From assembly GCA_949128115.1 (NCBI GenBank), contig OX421966.1, positions 67,949,416 through 68,013,415 on the forward strand: a stretch of DNA of 64,000 nucleotides, read 5' to 3'. The DNA is from Anaspis maculata. Taxonomy: Eukaryota; Arthropoda; Insecta; Coleoptera; Scraptiidae. The position numbers and the translations under genes were made by a program. The notes under the pieces were generated by a model that was not told the origin of the DNA, did no database searches, and saw nothing but the letters and a program-made list of their open reading frames with translations. Positions 44,463 to 55,462 of this stretch are shown here, in pieces (positions within the stretch are counted from its first letter, which is position 1; each line of letters starts with the position of its first letter).

Positions 44463-46205
44463 ATAAAAAGGCAAGAAAGATCTTCACTTGGAGCACCCAT
44501 GAGGGACTTTCCACTATGAACAGGATGCCTTTCGAAGTTTCTCCTGCAAGTGCGGAGTTTCAAAAATTCATGGAACAATTATTCATCGGTATGAACAGTG
44601 TGGTCAATTCCTTGGACGACATTTTTGTCACGGGGAAAACCAGAGAAGAGCTTTTAAAGGACTAAGAAGCTGTGCTGAATGGACTGAATGAGGCCGGACT
44701 TACAGTAAAAAAGGAGAAGTGCAGCTTTTTTCAAGAGAAAGTGGAATACATGAGACACATCATAACGAGACATGGTTTGAGGGAGACTGAGGATAAAGTA
44801 CTAGCCATATTGCACGTACCCGATTCAACAACCATGACTCATGTACGATCATTTTGCGGGATGTAAATAACCACGCAAAATTCACTCCCAATCTAGCAAC
44901 AATGTTGGAATCAACCTACAATTTACTAAAAAAGGTTGAAGGATTCAAGTGGACAGAAGAGTGCGGAGCAGTTTTCAAGGAAATGAAGGAAGTTTTGGCA
45001 TCTGAATCCCGTTTGGTACATTTTGATCCAGAATTGCCAAACGTCTTGACAACAGATGCTTCAGCAGATGGAATATCTGCAGTGCTGAGCAATGAAATGA
45101 ACAGAGAAGAGCGTATGATTTGATGTGTATCCAGGACCTTCATGCCAGGAAGGAATTATTTGGCAGTACATCCAGAAGCACTCGCTATTTACCATGGAGT
45201 AACCAAGTTCCAGCAATATCTATATGGCCACAGTGGACTCTGGAAGCGGACCACAAGCCCCTAGTAGCATTACTGGGAGAACGCAGAGGTATACTGTCAA
45301 TGTACGCTGATGGATTACAGAGATGGGCAGCATTTTTTTTGTCCAGCTTCAATTATGTAATAAAGTATACAGGGTGTTTCAAGGATGATAGCAAAAAATT
45401 CAATTGTGGGTAGATCTCGTCAAAATATGACGAAAACCTATATACCATTTTGCAGAGTTCGGCCTAATAACAAAGATACAGCCCTCCAAAGTTCACTTTT
45501 TTCGGATTTAAAAAATTTGTAACTTAGGAACGTTTCAACAAATTTAGCTTTAATTTAGCATAAGCTGCTTTGTCAAAATCATCTATCAACCTGTCAAATT
45601 TTGAGGAAATCCAATCATTGGCGTAGAAGTTATGAGGGGTCACCTTGATTCAACTTTTCTTTGGATGCTTCTAAATTATTGACCCTCATAACTCCTACAC
45701 CACTAATTGGATTCTTCCCAAATTTGACAGGTTGATAGATAATTATGACAAACCAGCTTTTGCTGAATTGAAGCTGAATTTGTCAGAACGTTCCTGAGCT
45801 GCAAATTTTTGAAATTTGAAAAAAGTGAACTTCGGAGGGCTGTATCTTCGTCATTAGGTCGAACTTAGCAAAATGGTGTATAGGTTCTCGTCATATTTTG
45901 ACGAGATCTACGCACAGTTGATTTTTATGCTATCATCCCTGAAACACCCTGTATAAAAAGAGTACATAAAACGAGTAAATAACCTAGCAGCCGATTGCCT
46001 ATCACGAGAGCCCAGGTCAATTACAACTATATCTAAGGAGTATACCAATCAAGGCAAATACATCAATTTTGCGGTAACATCCGAGGAATGACCGATAGAC
46101 AATAGAACCATTGCCAAAGAAACGAAAGGTGATACAAGTTTGGAAAGAGTAATTGAGTATTATACGAAAAGGTTGGACTGCAACAACTGTTGGTCAGGAC
46201 TTGCA
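44463..46205 (+). pseudogene. Gypsy relic pol: reverse transcriptase and RNase H remnants
   Basis: Coding remains read in several frames. One holds RMPFEVSPASAEFQKFMEQ and the catalytic SLDDIFVTG, followed by an in-frame TAA at 44663. Then come LNGLNEAGLTVKKEKC and VRSFCGM, a shifted frame with FTPNLATMLES and TTDASADGISAVL (RNase H), and LEADHKPLVALL with FNYVIKY. After the MITE the RNase H tail and integrase start continue (NLAADCLSREP). At least one stop and several frameshifts make it dead. It is more decayed than the element at 12-23 kb and of a different lineage, with opposite orientation. Confidence 0.85.
45368..45953. mobile_element. Fold-back MITE (586 bp) in the gypsy relic
   Basis: It starts TACAGGGTGTTTC and ends GAAACACCCTGTA with TA on both sides (45366-45367, 45954-45955). 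The two halves are inverted copies almost to the centre near 45660, with shared blocks GTCAAAATATGACGA and ACAGCCCTCC. It interrupts the RNase H coding remains. A TA duplication suggests the Tc1/mariner superfamily. Confidence 0.8.
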
Positions 46206-46213
46206 GGTGCGGC

Positions 46214-46378
46214 GACAAAATATCCCAGCCAAAAATATCTCAATCACAAATATCCCGGCAAGAATATCCCTGCGACATAATATCCCAGGCCAAAAATATC
46301 CCAGCCAAAAATATCCCCGCGACAAAATATCCCCGTCAATACTATCCCCACCAATAATGTCCAAGGCAAAAATATAGA
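46214..46378. repeat. Left inverted array of the Foldback-like element
   Basis: About ten units of the form AAATATCCC(A/C)GCC with 3-8 base linkers such as GCGACA. These are the reverse complement of the units at 48236-48508. Confidence 0.8.
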
Positions 46379-46439
46379 GAATTTCAGACCCACCCGATAA
46401 CGAGTCTATTGCCCTCCAAAGTATCGTCTCCATTCTGTC

Positions 46440-47890
46440 TTCATATTAATTAAAGGTCCTGCTGAGTTCCCTAGCATTTTTCATGATTTTCGAAGCAGCA
46501 AGCAGCAGTGTGCCATCATGTCATGTTGAGAGCCCTGTTGGGCCCCCATTGTGTCTTCAAGTGTAGTTGGAACCCTGTTGTGCCCGATTATATTTTTTCT
46601 TGGCTTTCGGAATAGGAACCGGTGAGTCCAATTTCAAGTTATTTTGTTACACAGAGCTCCATTGGGCCCCCTTGTGTTTTCAATACCGTTCGAAGCTTTG
46701 TTGAGCCCCTTTGCACTTTTCCGAGGCTTTCCAAGCACCAATAAGCCCCTTGTGCCTTTATGTGATATTTGGACTCAAATTTGGTCCTCTTTGTATTTTC
46801 AAGTAGGTATAATTTGGAGCCTTGGTGAGCCCCATCATGTTTTTTCATGACTATCAAGATTCCAGTAACCCCCCTTCTCCTTCTTCTATTATATAGCTTC
46901 ATTAGGCCCCCTTTGAAGTTTTTCTATGGTTTTGGAGCTATATCGGGCCTCTTGTGTCTGAAGTGTAGTTTGGAACCCTAGTTAGACCCCTTATGTTTTT
47001 CCATGGCTATCAGAATTCCAGTGAGCCCCCTGTTGCCTTCTTGTTATCCAGAGCTCCATTGGGCCTTCTTATTTCTTCAATGTCTTTTGAAGCCCTGCTG
47101 AGCCCCTTTACATCTTTCCGAGACTTTCGGAGCATAAGTGGGTGCCTTGTGTCTTGATGTGATATTCGGAGCCCTATCGGGCCCTTTTTTGTCCTCAAGT
47201 GTAGTTCAGAGCCCAAGATGGAGCCTTATTGGCCCACTTATGTTCTTATTGGCTTCCAGAGTACCAGTGAGCCCCCTTTTTGTCCTTCATTGTTATGTAA
47301 AGCTCCAATGGGCCCCCTTGTGTCTTCAGTATTGTTTGAGGTCTTACTGCCTTGCATTTTTCCGTAGCATTTGGATCTCTATTGGGCCCCCTTGTGTCTT
47401 CATGTGTCGTTTGGAGCCCTAATGAGCTCCTGTGTTTTTTTGTGGCATCCATAGTTCCAGTAATGTGTACGCAAGTGTAGTTTGGAGCTCTTATCAGCTC
47501 CCGTGTGCTTTTTAAAGACTCTCAAATTTCCAGTGAACTCCTTTCTGATGCCTTCTCGTGTTACACATGGTTCCATTTGGCCCCCTTGTTTCTTCAACGT
47601 CTTTTGAAGCCCTGCTGAGCCCTCTTGCATCTTTACGAGACTTCCGGAGCATGAGTAATCACCGAGGTAACAACTTGTGCCTAAATGTGATACTCGGAGC
47701 CCTATCAGGCCCCCTTGTATCCTCAAGTATAGTATGAAGTTCTAATTAGCTCACTTAGCCTTTAATTGGCTTTCAAAGTACCAGTAAGCTCTCTTTTGCC
47801 TTTATGTTATGTCAAGCTATGAAACTTCACTGGGCCTCCTGGTGTATTCGATATCGTCTGAAGCCCTGCTGAGCACACGCATAAAGGACA
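46440..47890. repeat. Central GAGCCCT / GGGCCCCCTTGTG repeat region of the Foldback-like element
   Basis: Phrases GGAGCCCT, TTGGGCCCCCTTGTGTCTTC and AAGTGTAGTTTGGAGCCC recur throughout. Longer blocks around CAGAGCTCCATTGGGCC lie near 46650, 47050, 47290 and 47568 at irregular 240-400 bp spacing. ORFs on either strand (up to 108 codons) are by-products. Confidence 0.75.
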
Positions 47891-47999
47891 CAAGAGACAG
47901 TCTCCACTGATGGAGTTTCAGAAGTAATATGACGACACAAAGAAGCTCATCAGAGTGAATATCCAGAGTAATCCAGAAGGGAGACCGAGAGAGAGACGT

Positions 48000-48180
48000 A
48001 GTTTTCCAGGGACGTTTTTTCCGGGGGACTTTTTTTCCCGAGGACTCATTTTCCTGGGGATGTATTTTCCCAGGGACGTCTTTTCCTTGGGATGTTTTTT
48101 TTCCCGGGGACGTAATTTTCCGGGACGTATTGTGGAGAACATTATTACCGGGGACATTTTGCGGGGGATGTTTTTTCCTA
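48000..48180. repeat. GGGGACGTNTTTTCC tandem array
   Basis: About nine units of 18-20 bases of the form GGGACGTTTTTTCC repeat here, next to the right inverted array but of different sequence. Confidence 0.75.
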
Positions 48181-48235
48181 GATCCGGTGGCTGAAGAGCT
48201 GTTACCTCTCCTTACGATATTTTCAGATTGGGAAA

Positions 48236-48508
48236 TTTTGTCACAGGGATATTTTTGGGTGGGGTCTTTTTGGCTGGGATATTATTGGCGGGGATATTTT
48301 TGTCCTGGAATATTTTATCGCGGGGATATTTTTGACCGGCATATTATTGGCGAAGATATTTTTGGCATGGGATATTTTGTCGCGGGGATATTTTTGGCCG
48401 GGATATTATTGGCGGGGATATTTTTGGCATGGAATATTTTGTCGCGGGGATACTTTTGGTTGGGATATTATTGCCGGGATATTTTTGGCTGGGATATTCT
48501 GTTACCCT
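48236..48508. repeat. Right inverted array of the Foldback-like element
   Basis: About 17 units of 15-17 bases (GGGATATTTTTGGC type). Groups of four variants form a higher-order unit of about 62 bp, visible as near copies at about 48363 and 48425. Confidence 0.8.
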
Positions 48509-48519
48509 TCGGACTTGCA

Positions 48520-49893
48520 ACCGTTTTACCATCAAAGAGAAGAACTTACATTTGATGAAGGAGTGATTTCATGGGGATATTGTGATGTGATACCGGAGAA
48601 GCTGCGCATTAGACTATTGAACGGATTACATAGAGCTCATTTTGGCATTGTGCAAATGAAGCCACAGGCAAGGTTTTGGATGTGGTCGCAGGGGTTGGAT
48701 GAGGAGATTGAGAACTAATGCAGATCGTGTCTACCATGATTGAAAAGCCGACAAAACCCACCAAAAGCAGCTGATACACCAAGGCCGTCAACGAGAACAC
48801 CATATGCGAGAATCCATGTCGATTACCTTGGCCCTGTGAGACGAAAGATGTTTCTGGAATTGACAGATGCTCTTACAAAATGGCCGGAAGTTTTTGAAGT
48901 GAAAACAATGACAGCTCAAGAGTTACAAACAAAGCTGAGAGATTGTTTCGCAAGGTTTGGAATTCCAAAGACACTAGTAAGCGACCATGACAGGCAGCTG
49001 GTAGGGGCACAAACGGAGACATCTTTCAAGAAGAACGGAATTGAACACATCACGTCGCCTCCATTTGATCCCCAGAGCAACGGAGCAGCTGAGAACGCCG
49101 TCAAGACTGTCAGAACAAGAATTAAGGCAGCCTTATCAGATCCAAAGAATAGCGCAACCAATTTGAATAGAATCATCTCCAGATTCATCATAACGTACAG
49201 AAACACGAAACATTCGTCGACAAATGTTTCACCAGCGAAGTTGATGTTGGGAAGGAACGTTAGAACCGTACTAAGTCAGATTCAGAAGAAGTCACGGTTA
49301 AACAAAAACGAAGATCTAGAGAATATGAACAGAGAAAGCGAAAAGTGCAAGAGTTCCATCCAGGAGAGCTTATTATGGTTAGAGATTACCGGACGGTGAA
49401 CAAAAAAAATTGGATAGAAACAGAAGTCAGTAAAAGAATTGGAAGATCAACATACCTCTGTGAAATTATCTCAGGGGAGATCTGGAAGAGACACATAAAT
49501 CAGATTATTTTGCGAGCAAAAGCGACAATCAAGGATGGAAACAGCGGTGAAAACAGAAATAAGACATCGAAAATTGCCAATAAAATCGGGTATGGAAATA
49601 CGTTCTGCTCTGAGAAACAAAATGTTGACCACACCAAACACGTCATCAACTTGGCTGAGCCGAACATCCACGTCGAGCAAGAACAGGACGCCCCTGGTGA
49701 TACAGTACGGGCACGGAAATCACAGACTGCGACAGCGAAGAAATTAGAAGAGGCTGAAGAAGTACACTATTAGAACCAAGCACACCAGTGGTGAAAACTC
49801 CACAAGAAGCACATCCAATAGAAGAAACAAAGAAAATCTCCCGACCAATAAAAACGACGAGACCCCCTGACCATTTGAATGATCTTATAACAT
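48520..49893 (+). pseudogene. Gypsy relic pol: integrase remnant
   Basis: It resumes directly after the 9-bp duplication with DLQPFYHQREELTFDEG and LHRAHFGIVQMKPQA (integrase zinc-binding region). It then shifts frame to the catalytic core: Asp in IHVDYLGPVRR, Asp in LVSDHDRQLV (usually followed by Asn-Gly) and Glu in GAAENAVKTVR. A basic C-terminal stretch and PDHLNDLIT close near 49893. There are stops and frameshifts at about 48718, 49399 and 49773. The 219-codon piece 48740-49399 is the longest intact part. Confidence 0.88.
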
Positions 49894-49987
49894 GAAATGT
49901 GATAACAAATTGTGATATTGTTCATGTATTTCAAAGCGTCAAGATTATCGATGTCAATGTTATGAATGGGAACAAATATTTATTGTG

Positions 49988-50200
49988 GGGGTGTTATATG
50001 TGATATCATTGTATATTGTATGCAACGGAATTATCTTGTGATCACCCTGTATATTGTATGTAATAGATTGTTACCGACAGTACTGATTGTTGTCCTGTTA
50101 TAAATGGAAACTGTTTGATCGATAAAACACATCGTGTGATGTTTGAATCGAGGTTTGAATAAATATAGATACAAACAGTGCCCATTCCACCGCGGAATTA
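49988..50200 (+). mobile_element. 3' LTR of the gypsy relic
   Basis: It starts TGTTATATGTGATATC directly after the purine tract TTGTGGGGG and matches the remnant at 44286. It contains a TATAAATGG box near 50099. The right edge near 50200 is estimated, because the left copy is too short to define it. Confidence 0.65.
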
Positions 50201-51106
50201 TTGAAACGTTTTTGTTCTTTCTTTTAAATGCCAATATCGCAATTTTGACTTCATATATGGATGAAGCGACTGCAAATTATTGGGAAATGATACAAAACAT
50301 GTCATACCTACAACGTTGTTTTCCATGGAGAAAAAGATGAAAATTGATTATTTTGACCAGGTGAACAGAATATTTTTTCAAGTGCGACGAAAGACTCAAG
50401 TGGAAAATCCAATGCTGTCAATATTCACACAAGAGTTGTATGCTTCCTTCATGATAGACACAGCAATAATCAACGGTGATTTGGCGGGAAGTTCTTGCAC
50501 CCAAAGTTTTGGGGGGCTTTCGCAGCCTCCCTGAGGGATGATTTTTTTGGTGCTTCGGATGGATCGACTTTAAGAGAAAATTGCTTCTTCATCGAGTGCC
50601 GTATTCTTCCAAATATTAGAGCATACCGCGGCCACTATGTTGAGAGGACAGAAACCAACATTCTCTCAATAAAATACAGTTATTGGACTCGAACTACTTT
50701 ATTAAAGGAGCAACCACTTGGCGCGTCCGTAGGTACACTAAATGCTATCGTCCCGTAGGTGGGTACCTACTGCTTGGGCTTCGCTAATTTTCTGGTAGAT
50801 GGACGTCATGGGCTATGTGCATGACACTTAGCGCAGCGGCGGAATGTGAAGTTCTTGTTGGACTCGATTTAGTTGGAGAACATCTCACTAGATGGCGCTT
50901 GTGTCGATAAAGAGAAGTCACTTTTCGCTACCGTCGTTCTGTCAAACAACAAAGAAATGCACGAGACAAATGTCAAGTAACCATACGACCATGTCAAAGC
51001 TGTCTGCTGTCAAAGAAGTTCAACAAGAATTCCATTTTTTCACCACCATGGGCTCCGCGTCATATAACATAGCCCATATAGGTCACAGGAAGAACGGCAT
51101 CACTAG
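50201..51106. other. Non-coding spacer
   Basis: No gene was recognised; ORFs are under 90 codons without motifs. It ends at the GTAC duplication of the next LTR element. Confidence 0.4.
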
Positions 51107-51110
51107 GTAC

Positions 51111-53039
51111 TGTGGCAGAACGGCTTAGAATTATAAAATAAAGGGGAATGAAATATTTAGGAATAAAATTAGCATTGCGGGCGATATCGCGAAATGAAAA
51201 AAATAGGAGAAGGAATGCGAAATATATCGATTTTTGCCGGCCAGCATCGGAGTGACACCGGATGCAAGAAAGATGCAGGCATCGACGTTGGTAGGCCAGA
51301 GGGTTGTGACGGGAGACGGGGTGTGGGAAAATAACATAGGTCCAAGAACAGTGACGAAGAGAGGAGATTCGGGTGGTAAGAGTCGAGCACACCGGGTGTA
51401 TTTTGCTGGAAGAAAACTAATATTTTTCAAGAAGAATAAATTAAGAAAAGTGCTAAAACACTGTGATAGATTTGTAGTACATCAGTGATGTGAAAGGAAA
51501 ACATTAAGGCAAGTCTGATTTCTATTGTAATCGAATGCGAATGGTTTAAATGAGGTTGAAGTAATTGTTTTGGTTTAAAAAAATGATAGTAGGTTTTGTT
51601 TGATCTTTTGAACAGCCATGATAAGCGTCAAGCCAATTTGAATTCTTTGTAATTGCTCTGAGCTTTTAAAATGCGGCCCCTTGTTTTCAGATAACTACCT
51701 TCCAGATGCAAGAAAAAGGGTGAAACCTCAGCAACCCTTTTAAGAGATTTGGCTTCCGACAGAGCATGATTTTGTAGACTCTATTAGCTGAGACAAGCAC
51801 TAGCAGTATTTATGCAAATCAAACCTGGGCAAAATCTCGATTACGCGTTATCTTCCCCCATAGAATAAGATATTTAACCCTTTCGCGCGACAAAGAATTT
51901 AAAGGCATGAGGCCGAGTTTCCAAAGAGAAACCCCTTGAGTAATGCTAAGAAAATTCAGTGTCGTTTCGAAACACTTCAAGATAAGAAATGAACGAGACA
52001 TAAAATCAAATTTGCAGGCTAATTAATTAGAGGCTCATTGCGATGACTTGTACTCCATATTGTAAATTTGTGTAATGGTATTGAACCTGCATGAAACCGA
52101 GCTGCTGGATAAGTCTTCAAATTATGAACTATAGCACCAGCTGGATATAAAATCTATGGAATGTCAACACTCAAATTTTATGTAAATTATTTGATCAATA
52201 ATTAAAATAATGGCTATAAATTCGAAAGATCCAGACAAAACTCGGTGAACAACAATCTCTCTCTAAGTACAATTAAATAGTAAAGATTTCTTTTCGTACC
52301 AGGGTGAATGGGAGAAAGGGGTGAAAGGGTTGAAACAAAAATTGGAAAAAGGATAAATGAATTAGGCAGGGAATTAAACTCAAGTATACTAGGAAATGGC
52401 TTCACCCATAATTCTGAAAATTAGGAAGAATGAGAACGGAATTAATTTGCTAGGGTTGAACAAATTCGTCGTAGGATTGCACACGGAATTAGGATGTACT
52501 TTTCTTTCAGAAACCGAATGTAAACTGAATAAAATAATTCCGAACGCTAGCTGAATGTCAGCACGTCAGGAAATTATAAAATGAATAATTAAGGTGAATT
52601 TAATTAAGTTGGCGATGATTGATTATTTGTAATAAAATTGAGGTGTGGTTAAATGACTTTGTTTACTTTCCAATATTTATTCAATTCATTCCCTTTAAAA
52701 AAGAACGTGAGGTTACTACTAGAGGAGGCTAGAGGTATTAATTAGTACGACGTGAAGCTGAGGTAGGTGTAATTGATTCAAATAACTCAGGTAAAGGTAA
52801 AATAAAATCTACGGCACAACGAAATACGACTAAGGGTAATTAGACGCATCACAGCTTGATTAATTTAACGTAGGGAAGGGAAGGGATATCACAAAATTGG
52901 GGCCGGTGACGAGGTTTATTACAAAATGTTACCGTGAGGTTGGGATGTTACAAAGTAGTTGTCGTGACTCAGAATTTTACAGTAGGTGCCATGACTTTAG
53001 GATAATTTACAGTTGGTGTCCAATGACCGGGATGTTACA
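51111..53039 (+). mobile_element. 5' LTR of non-autonomous LTR element (1,929 bp)
   Basis: It begins TGTGGCAGAA, ends GATGTTACA, and is preceded by GTAC (51107-51110). The copy at 55463-57391 has exactly the same length, and I saw no difference in the stretches compared, including all ORFs they contain. The last about 130 bases are made of repeated phrases of the type GTGNCCGTGACNNNGGGATNTTACAG. Confidence 0.95.
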
Positions 53040-54179
53040 GTGTGTTCCGTGACGCAGGATTAGAGGTACTTAGAAGCAATGATTGGATAAATGATTGGGA
53101 AATAAACAAAGGTAAATAGGCTAGAAAAATCAAAACACGCGCATATATAGAAAAGGACCGAGAGTAGGTGGAATTTCGCCAAGGGTGTTTTAATGGTTCT
53201 GGGCGTGGGCGAACAGATGTGGAAAGGGTCGTTCCGGGAGCAGGTAGCAAGATGTGGGTCGAAAAATACACAACGGAGTGACAAAAGCTCACTTTAAACT
53301 ACGACTATAATTTGCATAGGGTGAATTTTCAAACTAAATAAGCCATTTGAATATGATGGACCACGGTGCTGAAATTTTACAAATCAGGGAATAAATAGGG
53401 GTAGGAAAATTGAAGCGTAGCAGATGTATTCGTGAAATAAAAATACAGAGTAGCTGATCAAATTATGAGAGCTGAAGAAAATTAAAGGGACAAACCGAGT
53501 GAAAGGAAATAATCGAAGAAGTAACGTTTGAGGAAACACCCAAGAAATTGTAAGAAAAATATTAGAAAATCTATCGTTTAAACCGAAGCCTAAACACACA
53601 ATCGTAATGTGTGAGAGGTACTGCAAGTAATCGACAAGAAAAATCAGGAAGTTTATGGTAAATAGTGTAAATGAGAAATAATTTCGGGACACAAATTAAA
53701 GATATTCTAAAAGTGTGAAGGACGGTAGGTAGCAGGCCTGTTGCTTGTTAGGAGGGTGACTCATCGGGAGGCGTAGGTAGAAAAAAACTCTGGCGAAAGG
53801 CACATTCCAGTCGACACAGATGTGACTTTGGAAACCTGAGAATTTAAACCAAAACGCAGCGAAACAAACTTGGCGAGCGAAAAGCGACCTAAAAATTTAA
53901 AATGCGAAGTCGGATTAAAAGGGTTAAATGATTTTTTTAATCTGGGGGGCAGCGATAAATTGATTCCACAATAAACTAGAGAGATGATGCGGGAAAGCAT
54001 ATTGTACTTAAAGAGAAATGTTGACTTGAGAGATTTTAAATTAATGAGTTATTAATTAAACAAAGTGTAATTGTAGCTGCAACAAAACAGTAATTAGTTC
54101 AACAACAAAAAAAAAAACTAATCACTATTTGTTTTCTTTCGAAACGAAATTAATTCGGCGAGCCGAAATCGAACAAAGG
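53040..54179 (+). other. Leader of the LTR element
   Basis: About 1.1 kb without coding content on the plus strand. The first bases GTGTGTTCCGTGACGCAGGA are where a primer-binding site should be. They resemble a tRNA-Arg-type site only weakly (CCGTGAC shared), so the primer is uncertain. Confidence 0.5.
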
Positions 54180-54989
54180 ATGTCCCAGAAACTACCTATG
54201 GAGGATGCACCACTTGAGCCGGGCCTGCAGCATAACAATGCAGATCCGACGACCGGAGAGAAAGGGGTTGACGACAGGGACGGAGTCAGTACAACGGCGG
54301 CGGATTCGAGTGAAATTGCTGCGATTCTTTTGGAACTGTTACGACGGGCAGCGCATACAAATCAACCACCAAAATTTCCCAAATTTCACGCGGACGACCG
54401 TCAAATTCCACTGGTTTTTCTCTCAAAACTGGAGCGATATTTTGAAAACCAAGGTATCAAAGAAGACGATAGAAAACTGAAAATCTCTCTCGAAGCGATG
54501 CAGGGAGCACCGATACGATGGGCGAACATATTTTTCCACGAGTGGAAATCGTACAGCGACTTCCGTAGCCAGTTTATCTCTCGCTATTGGCCGGAAAGCA
54601 GGCAACGAGGAATTCGAAAGCAGATTCGAGATGGCGTATATGATTCCAAAAATGGCAATAGTCTTTTCGACTATTTTGCAAAAATGGTTGAACTAGCAAG
54701 TTTTCTGACGACGTCAATTCCGGAAAAGTCGCTCGTGCAGGAATTGAGATATCACTTCCCAGTAAACATCCAACAGCTATGGATTGTCAGCGGATGCGAA
54801 TCCATATCGAAAACTGGAGCCTTACTACAGAAGTTAGAAGATGCTGTGTAAAATTTAAGAGATGTCATAACATCGGAAGTTGAACCACGGAGGGAGCCAA
54901 CGAACTTCGATAGTCCGGAGGACTCTATTTCTTCAGAACCACCTAGGAAGCGACGTCGACGACGTGGACGGACTCTCGCGAGGATCTAA
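54180..54989 (+). CDS. Gag-like protein with in-frame TAA
   Basis: The frame from ATG 54180 (MSQKLPMEDAPLEPGL) runs to TAA 54849-54851 (223 codons). It then stays open for 45 more codons to TAA 54987, ending in an Arg-rich tail (PPRKRRRRRGR). The core matches the retrotransposon Gag capsid pattern: FPKFHADDRQIPLVFLSKLE, ISLEAMQGAPIRWANIFF, FRSQFISRYWPESRQ, IRDGVYDSKNGNSLFDYF. No zinc knuckle, protease or reverse transcriptase follows, so the element must borrow Pol. The internal TAA may be a CAA-to-TAA mutation or a read-through stop. Confidence 0.8.
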
Positions 54990-55442
54990 CTGAAAGTGGC
55001 CTAAGGATCGAGGACACCAGATCCAATTCACGTAAAGTTATGTTAATTAAATTTTATTAGACAATGGAACTTAGCGTCGTTGAATTTCAGATAAATCCTG
55101 GAGACTGGTGAGACTCGGAACAACTCAGATCAACGTGGACAACTGAGAAGAATTTCGCCTAGAGGATCGAAGACACTGCGGAAATGAAGATTCGAGGCAA
55201 ATTCGCGTAGATTTAAATTTGTAGCCTAGAGGTTTTGGTTCTTAGACTTTCCTCTCTGCAGGGGTTTCCCATTTGAGTAACTGAGGTTTTACTCTGCAGA
55301 CCAAAGCAAAAGGCTCAAGAAAATGCTGTTCTTGTTTATAACTATAAGCTGAAAGTTTGTATGTTAATCTGTTCAATTTAAATTTAACGAAGTAGCCTAG
55401 ACTAAGGGACGCGAGTGAACTTTTAGTTAGATAGCTCTAGAC
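54990..55442 (+). other. 3' untranslated part of the LTR element
   Basis: No coding content. Short repeated phrases such as GAGGATCGA(G/A)GACAC occur near 55005 and 55155. Confidence 0.5.
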
Positions 55443-55443
55443 T

Positions 55444-55462
55444 AAAAGTTCAGGGGGGCCTC
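55444..55462 (+). other. Polypurine tract of the LTR element
   Basis: AAAAGTTCAGGGGGGCC lies directly before the second LTR, establishing plus-strand orientation in agreement with the gag frame. Confidence 0.7.

Larger units (their letters stand above)
46206..48510. mobile_element. Foldback-like element with tandem-repeat inverted ends (2,305 bp)
   Basis: A 9-bp duplication GGACTTGCA flanks it (46197-46205 and 48511-48519), and the interrupted integrase reading resumes after it (DLQPFYHQREELTFDEG). The inverted ends are not simple. Each is an array of about 16-bp units (AATATCCCAGCCAAAA left, GGGATATTTTTGGCNG right), with further repeats between. Arrays of short repeats in inverted ends plus a 9-bp duplication are the hallmarks of Drosophila FB elements. 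No transposase ORF is present. Confidence 0.75.

Noticed and set aside
48130..48555. 141-codon Gly/Trp/Phe-rich ORF
   Set aside because: Product of in-frame tandem repeats in the Foldback-like end; low complexity.
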